From Rathayibacter sp. VKM Ac-2879 (lineage in GTDB: Bacteria > Actinomycetota > Actinomycetes > Actinomycetales > Microbacteriaceae), in contig NZ_JADKSO010000002.1 of the NCBI RefSeq assembly GCF_015351245.1, positions 248,001 to 312,000 on the forward strand: a DNA stretch of 64,000 bases. Reading direction: 5' to 3'. Shown here piece after piece: positions 8,126-16,387 of this stretch. The notes below the pieces were generated by a model. That model saw only the letters and a program-made list of their open reading frames with translations, ran no database searches and was not told the origin of the DNA. Position numbers and translations under genes: made by a program. How positions within the stretch are numbered: position 1 is the first letter of the stretch; each line of letters opens with the position of its first letter.

Positions 8126-8680
8126 TCAGCGCGGACCGTCGCGGTCGACCCCCGACCACAGATCCCCGCACTCGATCTCGCGGGCTCCGGCCATGCGCAG
8201 CAGCTCGCGTGCACCGGAGTCGCCTCCCGCTCCGCCCACGAGCGCCGCCCAGTGCGCGCGGCCGAGCAGCACCGGGTGGCCGGGGCGCCCGCCGAAGACG
8301 GCACGGGCCAGGGCCCAGGGCTCCGGGGAAACGGCCGAGAGGAGGCGCGCGCCGACCGCCGCGGGCTCGTCCGGCAGATCGACGAGCGTCACGAGCGCCG
8401 CAGAGCCCACAGCGCCCGCGAGTCCGGCGCGCAGCGACGCCGACAGGCCCTCGTGCCAGTCGGCGGCGACGACGACCGTGGCGCTCGGAGGCACGAGGAG
8501 GCGCGCGCGCTCGGCCTGCGCGCCCACCACCACGAGCACGGGCGCGCAGCCGACGGCCTCGAGCCTCCGCACGGCGAGCTCGACCCAGGCGATCCCGGAG
8601 GCATCGCGTCGCAACGCCTTGGGCCCACCCGCCCGCCGGCCCGCGCCCGCCGCGAGCACGACACCGGTGACCGTCTCCAT
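8126..8680 (-). CDS. MocA-like molybdenum cofactor nucleotidyltransferase
   Basis: Protein of 184 residues of the MobA/MocA NTP-transferase family. The nucleotide-binding start VVLAAGAGRRAGGPKAL, the metal-binding DLPDEP and the late GHPVLL...GDSGAR motif fit MocA (CTP to molybdopterin-cytosine dinucleotide) better than MobA. Xanthine dehydrogenase family enzymes need such a cofactor form or its sulfurated variant, so the position is sensible. It is transcribed opposite to both flanking operons, converging on the NifU-like gene and diverging from uraD. PucB-type proteins belong to the same group. Confidence 0.75.
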   Translation of the reverse strand: METVTGVVLAAGAGRRAGGPKALRRDASGIAWVELAVRRLEAVGCAPVLVVVGAQAERARLLVPPSATVVVAADWHEGLSASLRAGLAGAVGSAALVTLVDLPDEPAAVGARLLSAVSPEPWALARAVFGGRPGHPVLLGRAHWAALVGGAGGDSGARELLRMAGAREIECGDLWSGVDRDGPR

Positions 8681-8748
8681 CGGACCATCGTGCCGCAGCT
8701 CGCGGCCAAGCCGCTCACACCTCCGCTCCGCCCGACGAAGGAGACCGC

Positions 8749-9252
8749 ATGACCACCCCCACCGAGACGCCCCGCGAGATCCTGCTCGCCTGCCTCGCTG
8801 TGCCGCGCTGGGCCGAGGAGGTCGCCGCGGGTGCCCCCTACGCCTCCGCCGACGCGCTGGCCGAGGCGGCCGACCGCGTGGCCCGCACCCTCACGCCGGG
8901 CGAGGTGGAGGCGGCACTCGCCGACCACCCGCGAATCGGCGAGCGACACGCGGGCACGGGTCGCTCCTCCGCGTTCTCGGCGGCGGAGCAGGCGGCGAGC
9001 CTCTCGCCGGACGAGGCGCTGGCTGAGCGGCTGCGCGCGGGCAACCGCGCGTACGAGGAGCGGTTCGGCCGCGTGTTCCTGATTCGCGCGGCAGGCCGGG
9101 ACCGCGCCGAGATCGTCGCCGAGCTCGAAAGGCGCCTCCGCCTCGACGCCGAGGCGGAGGCTCGCGTCGTCGCTGCGGAACTCCGCGAGATCACCGTGCT
9201 GCGGGTGCGAGGCGTCGCCTCCGCCCTCGTCTCCCCGGAGATGGCACGATGA
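8749..9252 (+). CDS. uraD: 2-oxo-4-hydroxy-4-carboxy-5-ureidoimidazoline (OHCU) decarboxylase
   Basis: Protein of 167 residues of the OHCU decarboxylase family, which converts OHCU to S-allantoin after uricase and HIU hydrolase. HPRIGE (H60, E64) is the active-site motif, and NRAYEERFGRVFLIRAAGR is the other family block. The ATG at 8749 has AAGGAG about 6 bases upstream. Its stop overlaps the HIU hydrolase start (ATGA), so the last two urate-ring steps are translationally coupled. No purine-type GAAAC box was found in the 68-base upstream gap. Confidence 0.93.
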   Translation: MTTPTETPREILLACLAVPRWAEEVAAGAPYASADALAEAADRVARTLTPGEVEAALADHPRIGERHAGTGRSSAFSAAEQAASLSPDEALAERLRAGNRAYEERFGRVFLIRAAGRDRAEIVAELERRLRLDAEAEARVVAAELREITVLRVRGVASALVSPEMAR

Positions 9253-9596
9253 GCGCCCACGTCAGCCACGTCACCACCCACGTGCTCGACGCCGTGCGCG
9301 GCCGCCCGGCGGAGGGCGTGCCGGTCGCGCTCGAGGCGAGCCACGAGTCGGGCTGGGAACGGCTCGTCGAGGCGCGCACCGACGCCGACGGCCGCGTGAG
9401 CGCCTTCGGCCCGGAGGCGCTGCCCGCCGGCGTCTACCGCGTCGTCTTCGACACCGGCGCCTGGTTCGCGGCCGCGGGGACGGAGTCGTTCTACCCCGAG
9501 ATCGTCGTCGCCTTCCGCCTCGACGCCGAGGCGGCGCATGTCCACGTCCCGCTGCTGCTCAGCCCGTTCGCCTACTCGACCTACCGGGGCAGCTGA
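9249..9596 (+). CDS. pucM: 5-hydroxyisourate hydrolase (transthyretin-like)
   Basis: Protein of 115 residues, the usual length for the family. It hydrolyses the unstable uricase product 5-hydroxyisourate to OHCU. The start carries VTTHVLDAVRGRPAEGV with the catalytic histidine (H11), and the protein ends in the diagnostic C-terminal tetrapeptide YRGS. It overlaps uraD at its start and the PucR gene at its stop (TGATG). No peroxisomal or secretion signal is present, so it is cytoplasmic. Confidence 0.95.
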   Translation: MSAHVSHVTTHVLDAVRGRPAEGVPVALEASHESGWERLVEARTDADGRVSAFGPEALPAGVYRVVFDTGAWFAAAGTESFYPEIVVAFRLDAEAAHVHVPLLLSPFAYSTYRGS

Positions 9597-11149
9597 TGCA
9601 GCTCCAGGACGTCCTCGACGCGCCGCAACTCCGCCTGCGTGTGCTGGTCGCCGACGACGGCGCCCTCGCGCGCGTCGTCGACGGGATCTTCACGACCGAC
9701 CTGCTCGACCCGCGCCGCTACCTCGCCCGCGACCAGCTCGTGCTCACCGGAATGGTGTGGCGCCGCACCCCGCGCGACAGCGAGGCGTTCGTGTCGGCAG
9801 TCGCCGACTCCGGCGCCAGCGCCCTGCTGGCAGGCGAGGGGCTCTACGGCTTCGTGCCGGACGATCTCGTCGTGGCCTGCCGCGCCCACGAGGTCCCGCT
9901 GATCGCCGTGCCCGCCGACGTCTCCTTCGGCGCGATCACGGCCCACCTCTCGAACGCGCTCGCCGGCGAGCGCGTCGCCCGCCTGACCGCGGGCCTCGTG
10001 CGCCAACGGGAGCTGCTCACCGAGGTCTACCGCGGGCAGCAGCTCGACGAGGTGGTGGCGCGCACCGCGACCGAGCTGCGCCTCACGGTGCGTGTGCTCA
10101 CCGCGACCGGCCGCAGCGCCGCCTCCGCCTCGCCGCTCGGACCGGGCGAGGTCGAGCGCATCGTGCGCGCCGGACTGACCGCACGCCGCAGCCCCGTCGT
10201 CATCGCCGACGCCGAGGGCGACGCTCTCTCGGTCTTCGCCGTCGCCGGACCCGACGAGCACCGCGCCACCTCGTGGCTCGTGGTCGTCGGCGGAGACTGG
10301 AACGAGTGGCCGCCCTCTGTGCTCGACGCGGTCGGCGAGCTGGTCGGCGTGGTGGGGATCTACCGACTGCAGCGCGAGGCGGCCATGGCCGCCGACTCCG
10401 CCCTCGCCGACCGCCTCCTCGAGCTCGTGGAGGAGGACAGCGAGCAGCCTGAGACGGCCGTGTACCTCCGCCAGCTCGGGCTCGCCGGAGCGGGACGCTG
10501 CCAGGTCGTCGCGGCGGAGTTCGAGGGGGAGGCGCCGCCCGAGCTGGCGCGGAGGGTGCTGGCCGACGCCGCCGCCCACCTCGGTCGTGCCGTGGTCGGC
10601 CGTGACGTTCAGGGCTGCGCGGTCGCGCTGCTCCCGGTGGAGGCGAGCGCCCCGGGGGCGGATCCGCTCGCCGCCGTGGTCGCGGCCCTCCGGCGCGCGG
10701 GTGCCGCGTGGCCGGGCGCCGTGCTGCGGGTGGGGGCGAGCGCCGCGACTCCGTTGGCCGCTCTCGGAGGAGCGCTGCGCTCGGCGCGCTACGGGATGCT
10801 CCTGCCCGGCGTGCCCGGCGACGACAACCGCGTGCGCCTCAGCGACTCCGGCGAGGTGACGTCGGCGGTACAGCTGCTCAGCGCGGTGCCCGATCACCTC
10901 CGCACGGTGTTCGTCGAGCTGGTGCTCGGCCCCCTCGCCGAGCACGACGCGCGCTACAACTCCCAGCTCGTGGCGACGCTCACGGCGTTCCTCGACTGCG
11001 GCGGCTCGTGGGTGCGCACGGCGGAGCAGACCCACCTGCACCTCAACACCGTCCGCTACCGCATCGCGCGGGTGGAGGAGCTGACGCAGCGCGACCTGTC
11101 GGACACGGCCGACCGCGCGGACTTGTTCCTGGCGTTGCGGCTGCGCTGA
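9596..11149 (+). CDS. pucR: PucR family transcriptional regulator
   Basis: Regulator of 517 residues. The N-terminal PucR domain (about 1-125), a middle CdaR/GGDEF-like region (about 270-400) and a C-terminal helix-turn-helix (about 455-515, with TAEQTHLHLNTVRYRIARVEELT) match the PucR/CdaR family. In Bacillus subtilis PucR controls purine catabolism in response to pathway intermediates such as allantoin. Here it is the last gene of the uraD-pucM-pucR operon. It could be the factor that recognises the GAAAC element shared by five promoters; this needs testing. Confidence 0.85.
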   Translation: MQLQDVLDAPQLRLRVLVADDGALARVVDGIFTTDLLDPRRYLARDQLVLTGMVWRRTPRDSEAFVSAVADSGASALLAGEGLYGFVPDDLVVACRAHEVPLIAVPADVSFGAITAHLSNALAGERVARLTAGLVRQRELLTEVYRGQQLDEVVARTATELRLTVRVLTATGRSAASASPLGPGEVERIVRAGLTARRSPVVIADAEGDALSVFAVAGPDEHRATSWLVVVGGDWNEWPPSVLDAVGELVGVVGIYRLQREAAMAADSALADRLLELVEEDSEQPETAVYLRQLGLAGAGRCQVVAAEFEGEAPPELARRVLADAAAHLGRAVVGRDVQGCAVALLPVEASAPGADPLAAVVAALRRAGAAWPGAVLRVGASAATPLAALGGALRSARYGMLLPGVPGDDNRVRLSDSGEVTSAVQLLSAVPDHLRTVFVELVLGPLAEHDARYNSQLVATLTAFLDCGGSWVRTAEQTHLHLNTVRYRIARVEELTQRDLSDTADRADLFLALRLR

Positions 11150-11167
11150 CGGCGCGGCCGGCTGTCG

Positions 11168-12583
11168 CTACTCCGGAGCCGCGACCGCCCGCCCCTGCAC
11201 GTGCACCGCCGCGATGGCCGGCTCTCGCAGTGTCATCAGCAGCGCGAAGAGCAGCTGCGCCGTCGCTTCCGCGTCGTCGTCTGCGCGGATGCCGTGCTCG
11301 AGCACCTCCGCCAGCGGCTCCCAGCGGGAGGGCTCGATGCGCACGAGGTCCGCGTCCTTGCCGAGGTCGAAGTTGCCGAACCGCGCCTCCATGTCGAGAG
11401 CGCGCGCTCCCGCGAGTGTTGCGGTGAACAGCAGCTCGGCGGGGTGCAGCGCCACGGAGGCGTCCCCCGGCTCCGACAGGTGCACCTTGAACGCGTCGTT
11501 CGCCACCCGGGGGAGCAGCCACTCGTCGCCCGCGCCGACATCGGTTCCGAGGGCGACCGTCACACCCGCGGCGAGAGTGCGGCGCCACGGCATGGTGCCC
11601 GAGCCGAGGAACTGCTGCGAGGTCGGGCAATGCGCGATCGAGGTGCCGGTCTCGGCCATCCGTCGCAGTTCGTCGTCCTGGCAGTGCACCGCGTGGGCGA
11701 GGACGGTCCGAGGGCCGAGCAGCGACGAGCCTCCGCGGGCGGACCCGGGCAGGAACAGCCCATCGTACGTGTCGAGGTAGCTGCGAGTGCCGTAGGAGCC
11801 GAGCACGGCCGCGATCTCGCCGTCGCCCGGTCGGTCGTTCTCGTTGAGGTGGCTGTGCACATACACGCCGCTGCCCCGGACCCCGTCGTAGAGCTCCCCG
11901 AGCGCGCCGAGCGTCGACGGCGTCACGGAGAGCGAGAAGCGCGGCACGATCGCGACCTGAAGCAGCGCGGTGGCCGCGTCTCCCGTGTCGGCCGCGTGCC
12001 AGCGGCCGATCTCGTCGGCGACCAGCGCGAGCGCCTCCTCCTCGGAGGTCAGCAGCGGGGTGGCGGAGGCGGGGCCGACCGTCTGGATCCCGCGGCCCGA
12101 CACGATCCTCAGGCCGGCCTCGCGGGTGTGCTCGAAGAGCGCGTCCTGCGCGGCGGGGAACGCCGAGCCGAACACCATCGCCGCCGTGGTGCCCGCCCGC
12201 ACCCTGCGGCGCGTGAAGGCGCGGGCGATCATGTCCGCGAACTCCGGGTCGGCGAGACGCGCCTCCGCCGGGAATACCGTGCGGTCGAGCCACTCGAGCA
12301 GCTGGCCGCCGCCGAAGCCGTCGGTCGAGAACGTCTGCGGGAAGTGCACGTGCGCGTCCACGAACCCGGGGAGGAGGAACGCGGAGGCGTCTCCCGTCAC
12401 CGGCCACTCCGCGTACTGCGCGGGCAGCTCGCGGTGAGGGCCTACCCACGCGATCGTGCCGGCATCGTTGACGACGAGCGCGCCGTCCGCGATCGAGACG
12501 AGCGACTCCGCCGCCGTCTCGTGCGTGGCCCGGCCGGCGATGTGCAGGATGTGACCGCGGTGGACGGCTCGCCGCCCGCTCAC
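11168..12583 (-). CDS. guaD: Guanine deaminase
   Basis: Amidohydrolase of about 471 residues that converts guanine to xanthine and ammonia. Metal-site motifs are PGFVDAHVHFPQT (H78, H80), VHSHLNEN, LAHAVHCQDDEL and ALGTDVGAG, which together match bacterial GuaD. The GTG start at 12583 overlaps the uricase TGA (GTGA). The frame continues open upstream through the uricase gene, but that part is a shadow. Together with xanthine dehydrogenase and uricase it feeds guanine into the pathway. It converges with pucR, with only 18 bases between stops. Confidence 0.9.
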   Translation of the reverse strand: MSGRRAVHRGHILHIAGRATHETAAESLVSIADGALVVNDAGTIAWVGPHRELPAQYAEWPVTGDASAFLLPGFVDAHVHFPQTFSTDGFGGGQLLEWLDRTVFPAEARLADPEFADMIARAFTRRRVRAGTTAAMVFGSAFPAAQDALFEHTREAGLRIVSGRGIQTVGPASATPLLTSEEEALALVADEIGRWHAADTGDAATALLQVAIVPRFSLSVTPSTLGALGELYDGVRGSGVYVHSHLNENDRPGDGEIAAVLGSYGTRSYLDTYDGLFLPGSARGGSSLLGPRTVLAHAVHCQDDELRRMAETGTSIAHCPTSQQFLGSGTMPWRRTLAAGVTVALGTDVGAGDEWLLPRVANDAFKVHLSEPGDASVALHPAELLFTATLAGARALDMEARFGNFDLGKDADLVRIEPSRWEPLAEVLEHGIRADDDAEATAQLLFALLMTLREPAIAAVHVQGRAVAAPE

Positions 12584-13500
12584 ACCAGGCCCGTGTACGT
12601 CGTCCACGCGGGGCCGGGCGGAGGCGCGTCGTCGCGGGTCACGCTCGCCTGGATGAGCCCGTAAGGGCGGTCGTCGGCGTGGAAGACCTCGTTGGCGTTC
12701 TCGACGCCGAAGGGAGAGAGGTCGTAGACGAAATGGTGCTTGTTGGGCGCAGACAGGCGGATCTCGACGATCTGCGGATACGCCTCCAGCACGGCCTTGC
12801 CCATCTCGAAGAGCGTCTGCTGGAGGGCCAGGGAGTGCACGGTCGCGAAGCGGCTGGTCATCAGGGCTTTCACGCCGGAGTAGAGGGCCTCCCAGTCCGT
12901 CGCCGCGATCTCGTCCTCGGTGAGGGAAAAGCGCCACTTCGCGATGAGGGAGGTGGCCATCACCCGGTCGTTCGTGGGTTGGAGCACCGTGTAGGGGTCG
13001 GTGAGGAAGCCGTGGAACTCCGAGCCGGTGGACTTGAGGAGGGTGAGGTCTTTGAAGCCGCCGGTGATCCAGATCGACCGTTCGGCACCGGTGCCCTCGA
13101 CCGTGACCGAGGCGATGCGGACCTCCTGGCCCTTGCGGACCCACGTGTGGTCGTGCTCGGAGCCGTCGACGACGACGCGCTCCCAGGCGAACTCCTCGAT
13201 CTCGATGCGGGCGCCGTGCACCGGTGCGTAGCCGTCGACGAAGTGGCGGGCGAGCTCGAGGCCGTACGGCTCGATCGAGCGCAGGCCCTTCTCCTTCGCG
13301 AACGAGTACGCGGTCTGCTTCTGGGTGTCGGTCGGCAGCACCGAGGACTGGTCGCCGGCGAGGTGCGCCGCGTCGAAGTCGCCGCGCAGGGCGGTCGACA
13401 CGTTGACGTCGTGGATCTCGTGGCGAGGGCTCTCGCGGTAGATCCGCACGATGCGGTTCTCGGCCTTCCCGTACTGGTGGTCTCCGAGGATGATCGTCAT
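12580..13500 (-). CDS. pucL: Urate oxidase (uricase)
   Basis: Cofactor-free uricase of 306 residues, oxidising urate to 5-hydroxyisourate with release of hydrogen peroxide. Family motifs are LGDHQYGKAENRIVRIYR (catalytic Lys about K12), VLPTDTQKQT (about T57) and APNKHHFVYDL (catalytic His). AGGAG lies 6 bases before the ATG at 13500. It is co-transcribed with guaD through an overlapping GTGA. Unlike B. subtilis PucL it is not fused to OHCU decarboxylase, which is encoded separately at 8749. No purine-type GAAAC box points toward this gene. Confidence 0.95.
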   Translation of the reverse strand: MTIILGDHQYGKAENRIVRIYRESPRHEIHDVNVSTALRGDFDAAHLAGDQSSVLPTDTQKQTAYSFAKEKGLRSIEPYGLELARHFVDGYAPVHGARIEIEEFAWERVVVDGSEHDHTWVRKGQEVRIASVTVEGTGAERSIWITGGFKDLTLLKSTGSEFHGFLTDPYTVLQPTNDRVMATSLIAKWRFSLTEDEIAATDWEALYSGVKALMTSRFATVHSLALQQTLFEMGKAVLEAYPQIVEIRLSAPNKHHFVYDLSPFGVENANEVFHADDRPYGLIQASVTRDDAPPPGPAWTTYTGLV

Positions 13501-13686
13501 GTCCGCTCCTGTTCGTGCCGGGCCGTTCTGCCACGGGTGCCGCTGCCGCGCGTGCCCGTCTGCCAGACTCTCGCGCGGACCGGGCCGCTCGCATCCGCGA
13601 AGCGCTCAGTCTCCGCGCCGCGCCGCTCCTGAGTGTTGTGTGATCCGCCCGCCCCCGCGCGCCGCCGCGCCCCCGTTCACACACCC

Positions 13687-13706
13687 GAAACGTCCCGGGA
13701 ACATTC
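13687..13706. promoter_or_regulatory. Candidate operator dyad GAA-N3-TCCCGGGA-N3-TTC
   Basis: A 20-bp dyad centred on TCCCGGGA, with matching GAA/TTC ends, in the spacer upstream of uricase. The plus strand here also reads CGAAAC-N10-CATTCC, which resembles the purine promoter box but has no gene in front of it. It touches the left edge of palindromic repeat copy 2. A regulator role is inferred only from symmetry and place. Confidence 0.3.
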
Positions 13707-13768
13707 CGCGAGATGCCACTTGTGCGCGGATTCGTCGGCGTGTCGTGCGCATAAGTGGCATCTCGCGG
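13706..13768. repeat. Palindromic intergenic repeat, copy 2
   Basis: Arms 13706-13727 and 13747-13768 are 22 bp inverted repeats with one mismatch. The loop contains TCGGCGTGTCG, in the same orientation as copy 1. It lies between the allantoinase stop and the uricase start, both on the minus strand. The rest of the 286-base gap is GC-rich and shows no gene. Confidence 0.88.
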
Positions 13769-13786
13769 AGGGGGGGCGGGCGCGGG

Positions 13787-15136
13787 TCAGGGGCGGGTGA
13801 GGAGGCGGCCGGTGGGGGCCGGGGTGTCCGGAGTCACGAGGCGGCCGCCGACCCAGGTGGCGGCGACGGAGCCGCGCAGCAGGCGACCCTCGTACGCCGA
13901 GACGGGATTCTTGTGGGCGAGGGCATGCGGATCGACGCGCCACTCCGCCTCCGGATCGAACGCGATCAGATCGGCGTCGGCTCCTGCCCGCAGCAAGCCC
14001 TTCTGTCCCAGCCCTGCGAAGGCGGCGGTCCCTGTCGACATCCACGCGACCACCTGCTCGAGCGGGATGCCGCGCTCGTGCGCCCCCGTCCACACGGCGC
14101 GGAAGCTCAGCTCGAGTCCCGAGATACCGCCCCACGCCGCCTCGAAGTCGCCGCCGTGCGCGAACTTCAGCTCCGCCGTCGCAGGGGAATGGTCAGAGGC
14201 GATGATGTCGATCGTCCCGTCCAGAAGCCCCGCCCACAGCAGCTCGCGATGGCGGACGTCGCGGATCGGCGGGCAGCACTTGAACTGGGTCGCGCCGTCG
14301 GGGATGGAGCCGGCGTCGAAGGTGAGGTAGTGCGGGCAGGTCTCGACGGTGAGCCGCAGCCCCTCCGCCTTCGCCTCGCGCACCAGGGGCAGCGCGTCGG
14401 CAGACGAGAGGTGCAGGATGTGCGCGCGGCCGCCCGTCTCGCGAAGCGCCTCGATCACGTGCAGGATCGCGCTGTTCTCGGAGGCAGGCGGGCGGGAGTC
14501 GACGAAGGCGCCGTAGGAGGTGCCCGGCGCGTTCGTGCTCGCCTCCAGCTCGGCCGGGTCTTCGGCGTGCACGATGAGCAGTCCGTCGAAGGCCGCGATC
14601 TCCTGCATCGCCGCGAAGAGCTGCTCCGTGCTCAGGTGCGGGAACTCGTCCACTCCGCTCGGCGAGAGGAAGCACTTGAAACCGAAGACCCCCGCGTCGT
14701 GCAGCTCGCGAAGCGTGCCGAGGTTGGACGGGATGGCTCCGCCCCAGAAGCCCACGTCGACCTGCGCCTGGGGCGAGGCCGCGGCGCGCTTGACCTCGAG
14801 CCCCGCCACGGTCGTCGTCGGCGGGATCGAGTTCAGCGGCATGTCGATGATCGTCGTGGCTCCTCCCGCGGCGGCGGCGCGGGTGGCGGAGGCGAACCCC
14901 TCCCACTCGGTACGGCCCGGCTCGTTGACGTGCACGTGCGTGTCGACGATGCCCGGCAGCAACACGTGGCCATCGGGGACGACTACCTCGGCCGCGGTGT
15001 GCCACGGCGCGTCGACCTCGCCGACCGCGACGATGAGCCCCTCGGCGATCGCGACGCTGGCGGGGCGCCGACCGTTCTCGGTGAGCACATCGGAGGAGCG
15101 GATCACCAGGTCGAGGAGGGGAGCGTCGTCGGGCAT
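13787..15136 (-). CDS. allB: Allantoinase
   Basis: Cyclic amidohydrolase of 449 residues that opens allantoin to allantoate. The metal centre is visible as DTHVHVNEPGRTEWEG (H67, H69) and the carboxylated lysine in FGFKCFLSPSG (about K154). GGATTIIDMPLNS and the later ASDHSP motif are typical of AllB and not of dihydropyrimidinases. The ATG at 15136 is preceded by GGAAAC-N10-TAGGGT-N6, so the mRNA is predicted to be leaderless and under the shared purine box. It is divergent from xdhC. Confidence 0.93.
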   Translation of the reverse strand: MPDDAPLLDLVIRSSDVLTENGRRPASVAIAEGLIVAVGEVDAPWHTAAEVVVPDGHVLLPGIVDTHVHVNEPGRTEWEGFASATRAAAAGGATTIIDMPLNSIPPTTTVAGLEVKRAAASPQAQVDVGFWGGAIPSNLGTLRELHDAGVFGFKCFLSPSGVDEFPHLSTEQLFAAMQEIAAFDGLLIVHAEDPAELEASTNAPGTSYGAFVDSRPPASENSAILHVIEALRETGGRAHILHLSSADALPLVREAKAEGLRLTVETCPHYLTFDAGSIPDGATQFKCCPPIRDVRHRELLWAGLLDGTIDIIASDHSPATAELKFAHGGDFEAAWGGISGLELSFRAVWTGAHERGIPLEQVVAWMSTGTAAFAGLGQKGLLRAGADADLIAFDPEAEWRVDPHALAHKNPVSAYEGRLLRGSVAATWVGGRLVTPDTPAPTGRLLTRP

Positions 15137-15142
15137 GGATCG

Positions 15143-15164
15143 ACCCTATACTCGGCATGTTTCC
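15143..15164 (-). promoter_or_regulatory. Predicted allB promoter (GGAAAC-N10-TAGGGT, leaderless)
   Basis: Read on the minus strand: GGAAAC (15164-15159), 10 bases, TAGGGT (15148-15143), 6 bases, ATG at 15136. On the plus strand the same bases contain TATACT (15147-15152), a good -10 for the divergent xdhC gene, so the two promoters overlap. Confidence 0.5.
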
Positions 15165-15225
15165 TGCGTGTGAGCGCCCGCACGCCCCGGCAGTGCCGCC
15201 TCCCGACCGCCCCGAGGAGGCCACC

Positions 15226-16332
15226 GTGCTCGAACTCGCCGCCCCGCTGCTCGAGCGTCTCGACGCCGGCGAGCGCGTCGCCGTCGTGACCGTCACGCAC
15301 GTCTTCGGCTCGGCTCCGCGCGCCCTCGGCTCGTCGATGGCGGTCGACGCGGGCGGCCGGGCGATCGGCTCGATCTCGGGAGGCTGCGTCGAGGCCCAGG
15401 CGTACGCGCTGGCCCACCAGGTGCTCGGGACGGACGACGCGGAGTCGGGCGCCTGGGCGAGCGAGCACTTCGGATTCGACGACGAGTCGGCCTTCGCCGC
15501 CGGCCTCTCCTGCGGCGGACAGCTGCGGGTGGTCGGGCAGGTGGTCGACCCCGGATCCACGGCGGTGATCGCCGAACTGCGCGCCGCCCGAGCCGGGCGC
15601 GCCGCGGGGCTCGCGATGATCGTCGGCGGCCCGGAGGCGCTCGTCGGCCGGGTGCTCACGGGCGCGACCCGCGCGCACGACGTCGTCGGGCCCGGGCTCG
15701 ACGAGGAGGCGGTGCGCCGGATCCTCGCCGAGCGCGAGGCTCGGATGCGGTCGGGTCGCTCGGCGACGATCGAGATCGCGTGCCAGGGGAGCGAGCTGGA
15801 GGTCGCCTACGTGGTGAACGCCTCGCGGCCTCGGCTGATCGTGTTCGGCGCGGTCGATTTCTCGGCCGCGCTGTGCTCGGCGGGAGCCCTTCTCGGATAC
15901 CGCGTCACGATCTGCGACGCCCGCCCCCTGTTCGCGACGGCCGAGCGTTTCCCGGGGGCCGACGAGGTCGTCGTCGCCTGGCCCTCCGACTACCTGGCGT
16001 CGACCGAGGTGGACGACCGCACGGTCCTGGCGATCCTCACCCACGACGAGAAGTTCGACATCCCGCTGCTCTCGGTCGCGCTGACCCTCCCGGTCGCCTA
16101 CGTCGGGGCGATGGGCTCCCGTCGGACGCACGAGCGGCGACGGGGCCTCCTGCGCGAGGCGGGGGTGACGGACGAGGCGCTCGGCCGCCTCCACTCGCCG
16201 ATCGGGCTGGACATCGGCGCGTCGACACCCGAGGAGACGGCGGTCTCGATCCTCGCGGAGGTGCTCGCGGTGCGGGCTGCCGCGTCCGGCGAGTCGCTGC
16301 GGAGGCGGACCGGGCCGATCCACGCGGGCTGA
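15226..16332 (+). CDS. xdhC: XdhC-type xanthine dehydrogenase accessory protein
   Basis: Protein of about 368 residues of the XdhC/CoxI family, which binds and inserts sulfurated molybdenum cofactor into xanthine dehydrogenase. The N-terminal block FGSAPRALGSSMAVDAGG plus GSISGGCVEA and the C-terminal Rossmann part (VFGAVDFSAALC, YVGAMGSRRTHERR, SPIGLDIGASTPEE) are diagnostic. The GTG at 15226 is chosen for its GAGGAGG six bases upstream and because homology starts there. An ATG at 15157 would add 23 poorly conserved residues. It lies beside the 8-oxoguanine deaminase gene and near the XDH genes. Confidence 0.88.
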   Translation: MLELAAPLLERLDAGERVAVVTVTHVFGSAPRALGSSMAVDAGGRAIGSISGGCVEAQAYALAHQVLGTDDAESGAWASEHFGFDDESAFAAGLSCGGQLRVVGQVVDPGSTAVIAELRAARAGRAAGLAMIVGGPEALVGRVLTGATRAHDVVGPGLDEEAVRRILAEREARMRSGRSATIEIACQGSELEVAYVVNASRPRLIVFGAVDFSAALCSAGALLGYRVTICDARPLFATAERFPGADEVVVAWPSDYLASTEVDDRTVLAILTHDEKFDIPLLSVALTLPVAYVGAMGSRRTHERRRGLLREAGVTDEALGRLHSPIGLDIGASTPEETAVSILAEVLAVRAAASGESLRRRTGPIHAG

Positions 16333-16347
16333 AGGCTCCTCCCTCCC

Positions 16348-16381
16348 GCGAAACCCTCGCGAAACACCGTGCTGCCATGCT
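16348..16381 (+). promoter_or_regulatory. Predicted promoter of 8-oxoguanine deaminase gene
   Basis: GCGAAAC at 16348-16354 and 16359-16365 (11-bp spacing, as upstream of pucG), then 10 bases, then CATGCT (16376-16381), then 6 bases and the ATG at 16388. The mRNA is predicted to be leaderless. Confidence 0.5.
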
Positions 16382-16387
16382 CGAGCG

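Noticed and set aside
15157-15225. Upstream ATG start for xdhC
   Set aside because: It lies only four bases after the TATACT box and adds proline-rich unconserved residues; the GTG at 15226 has a strong ribosome site.
13451-15289. Plus-strand frame of about 600 codons across the uricase-allantoinase gap and allB
   Set aside because: It runs antisense through all of allB and across a palindromic repeat, with no recognisable domain.
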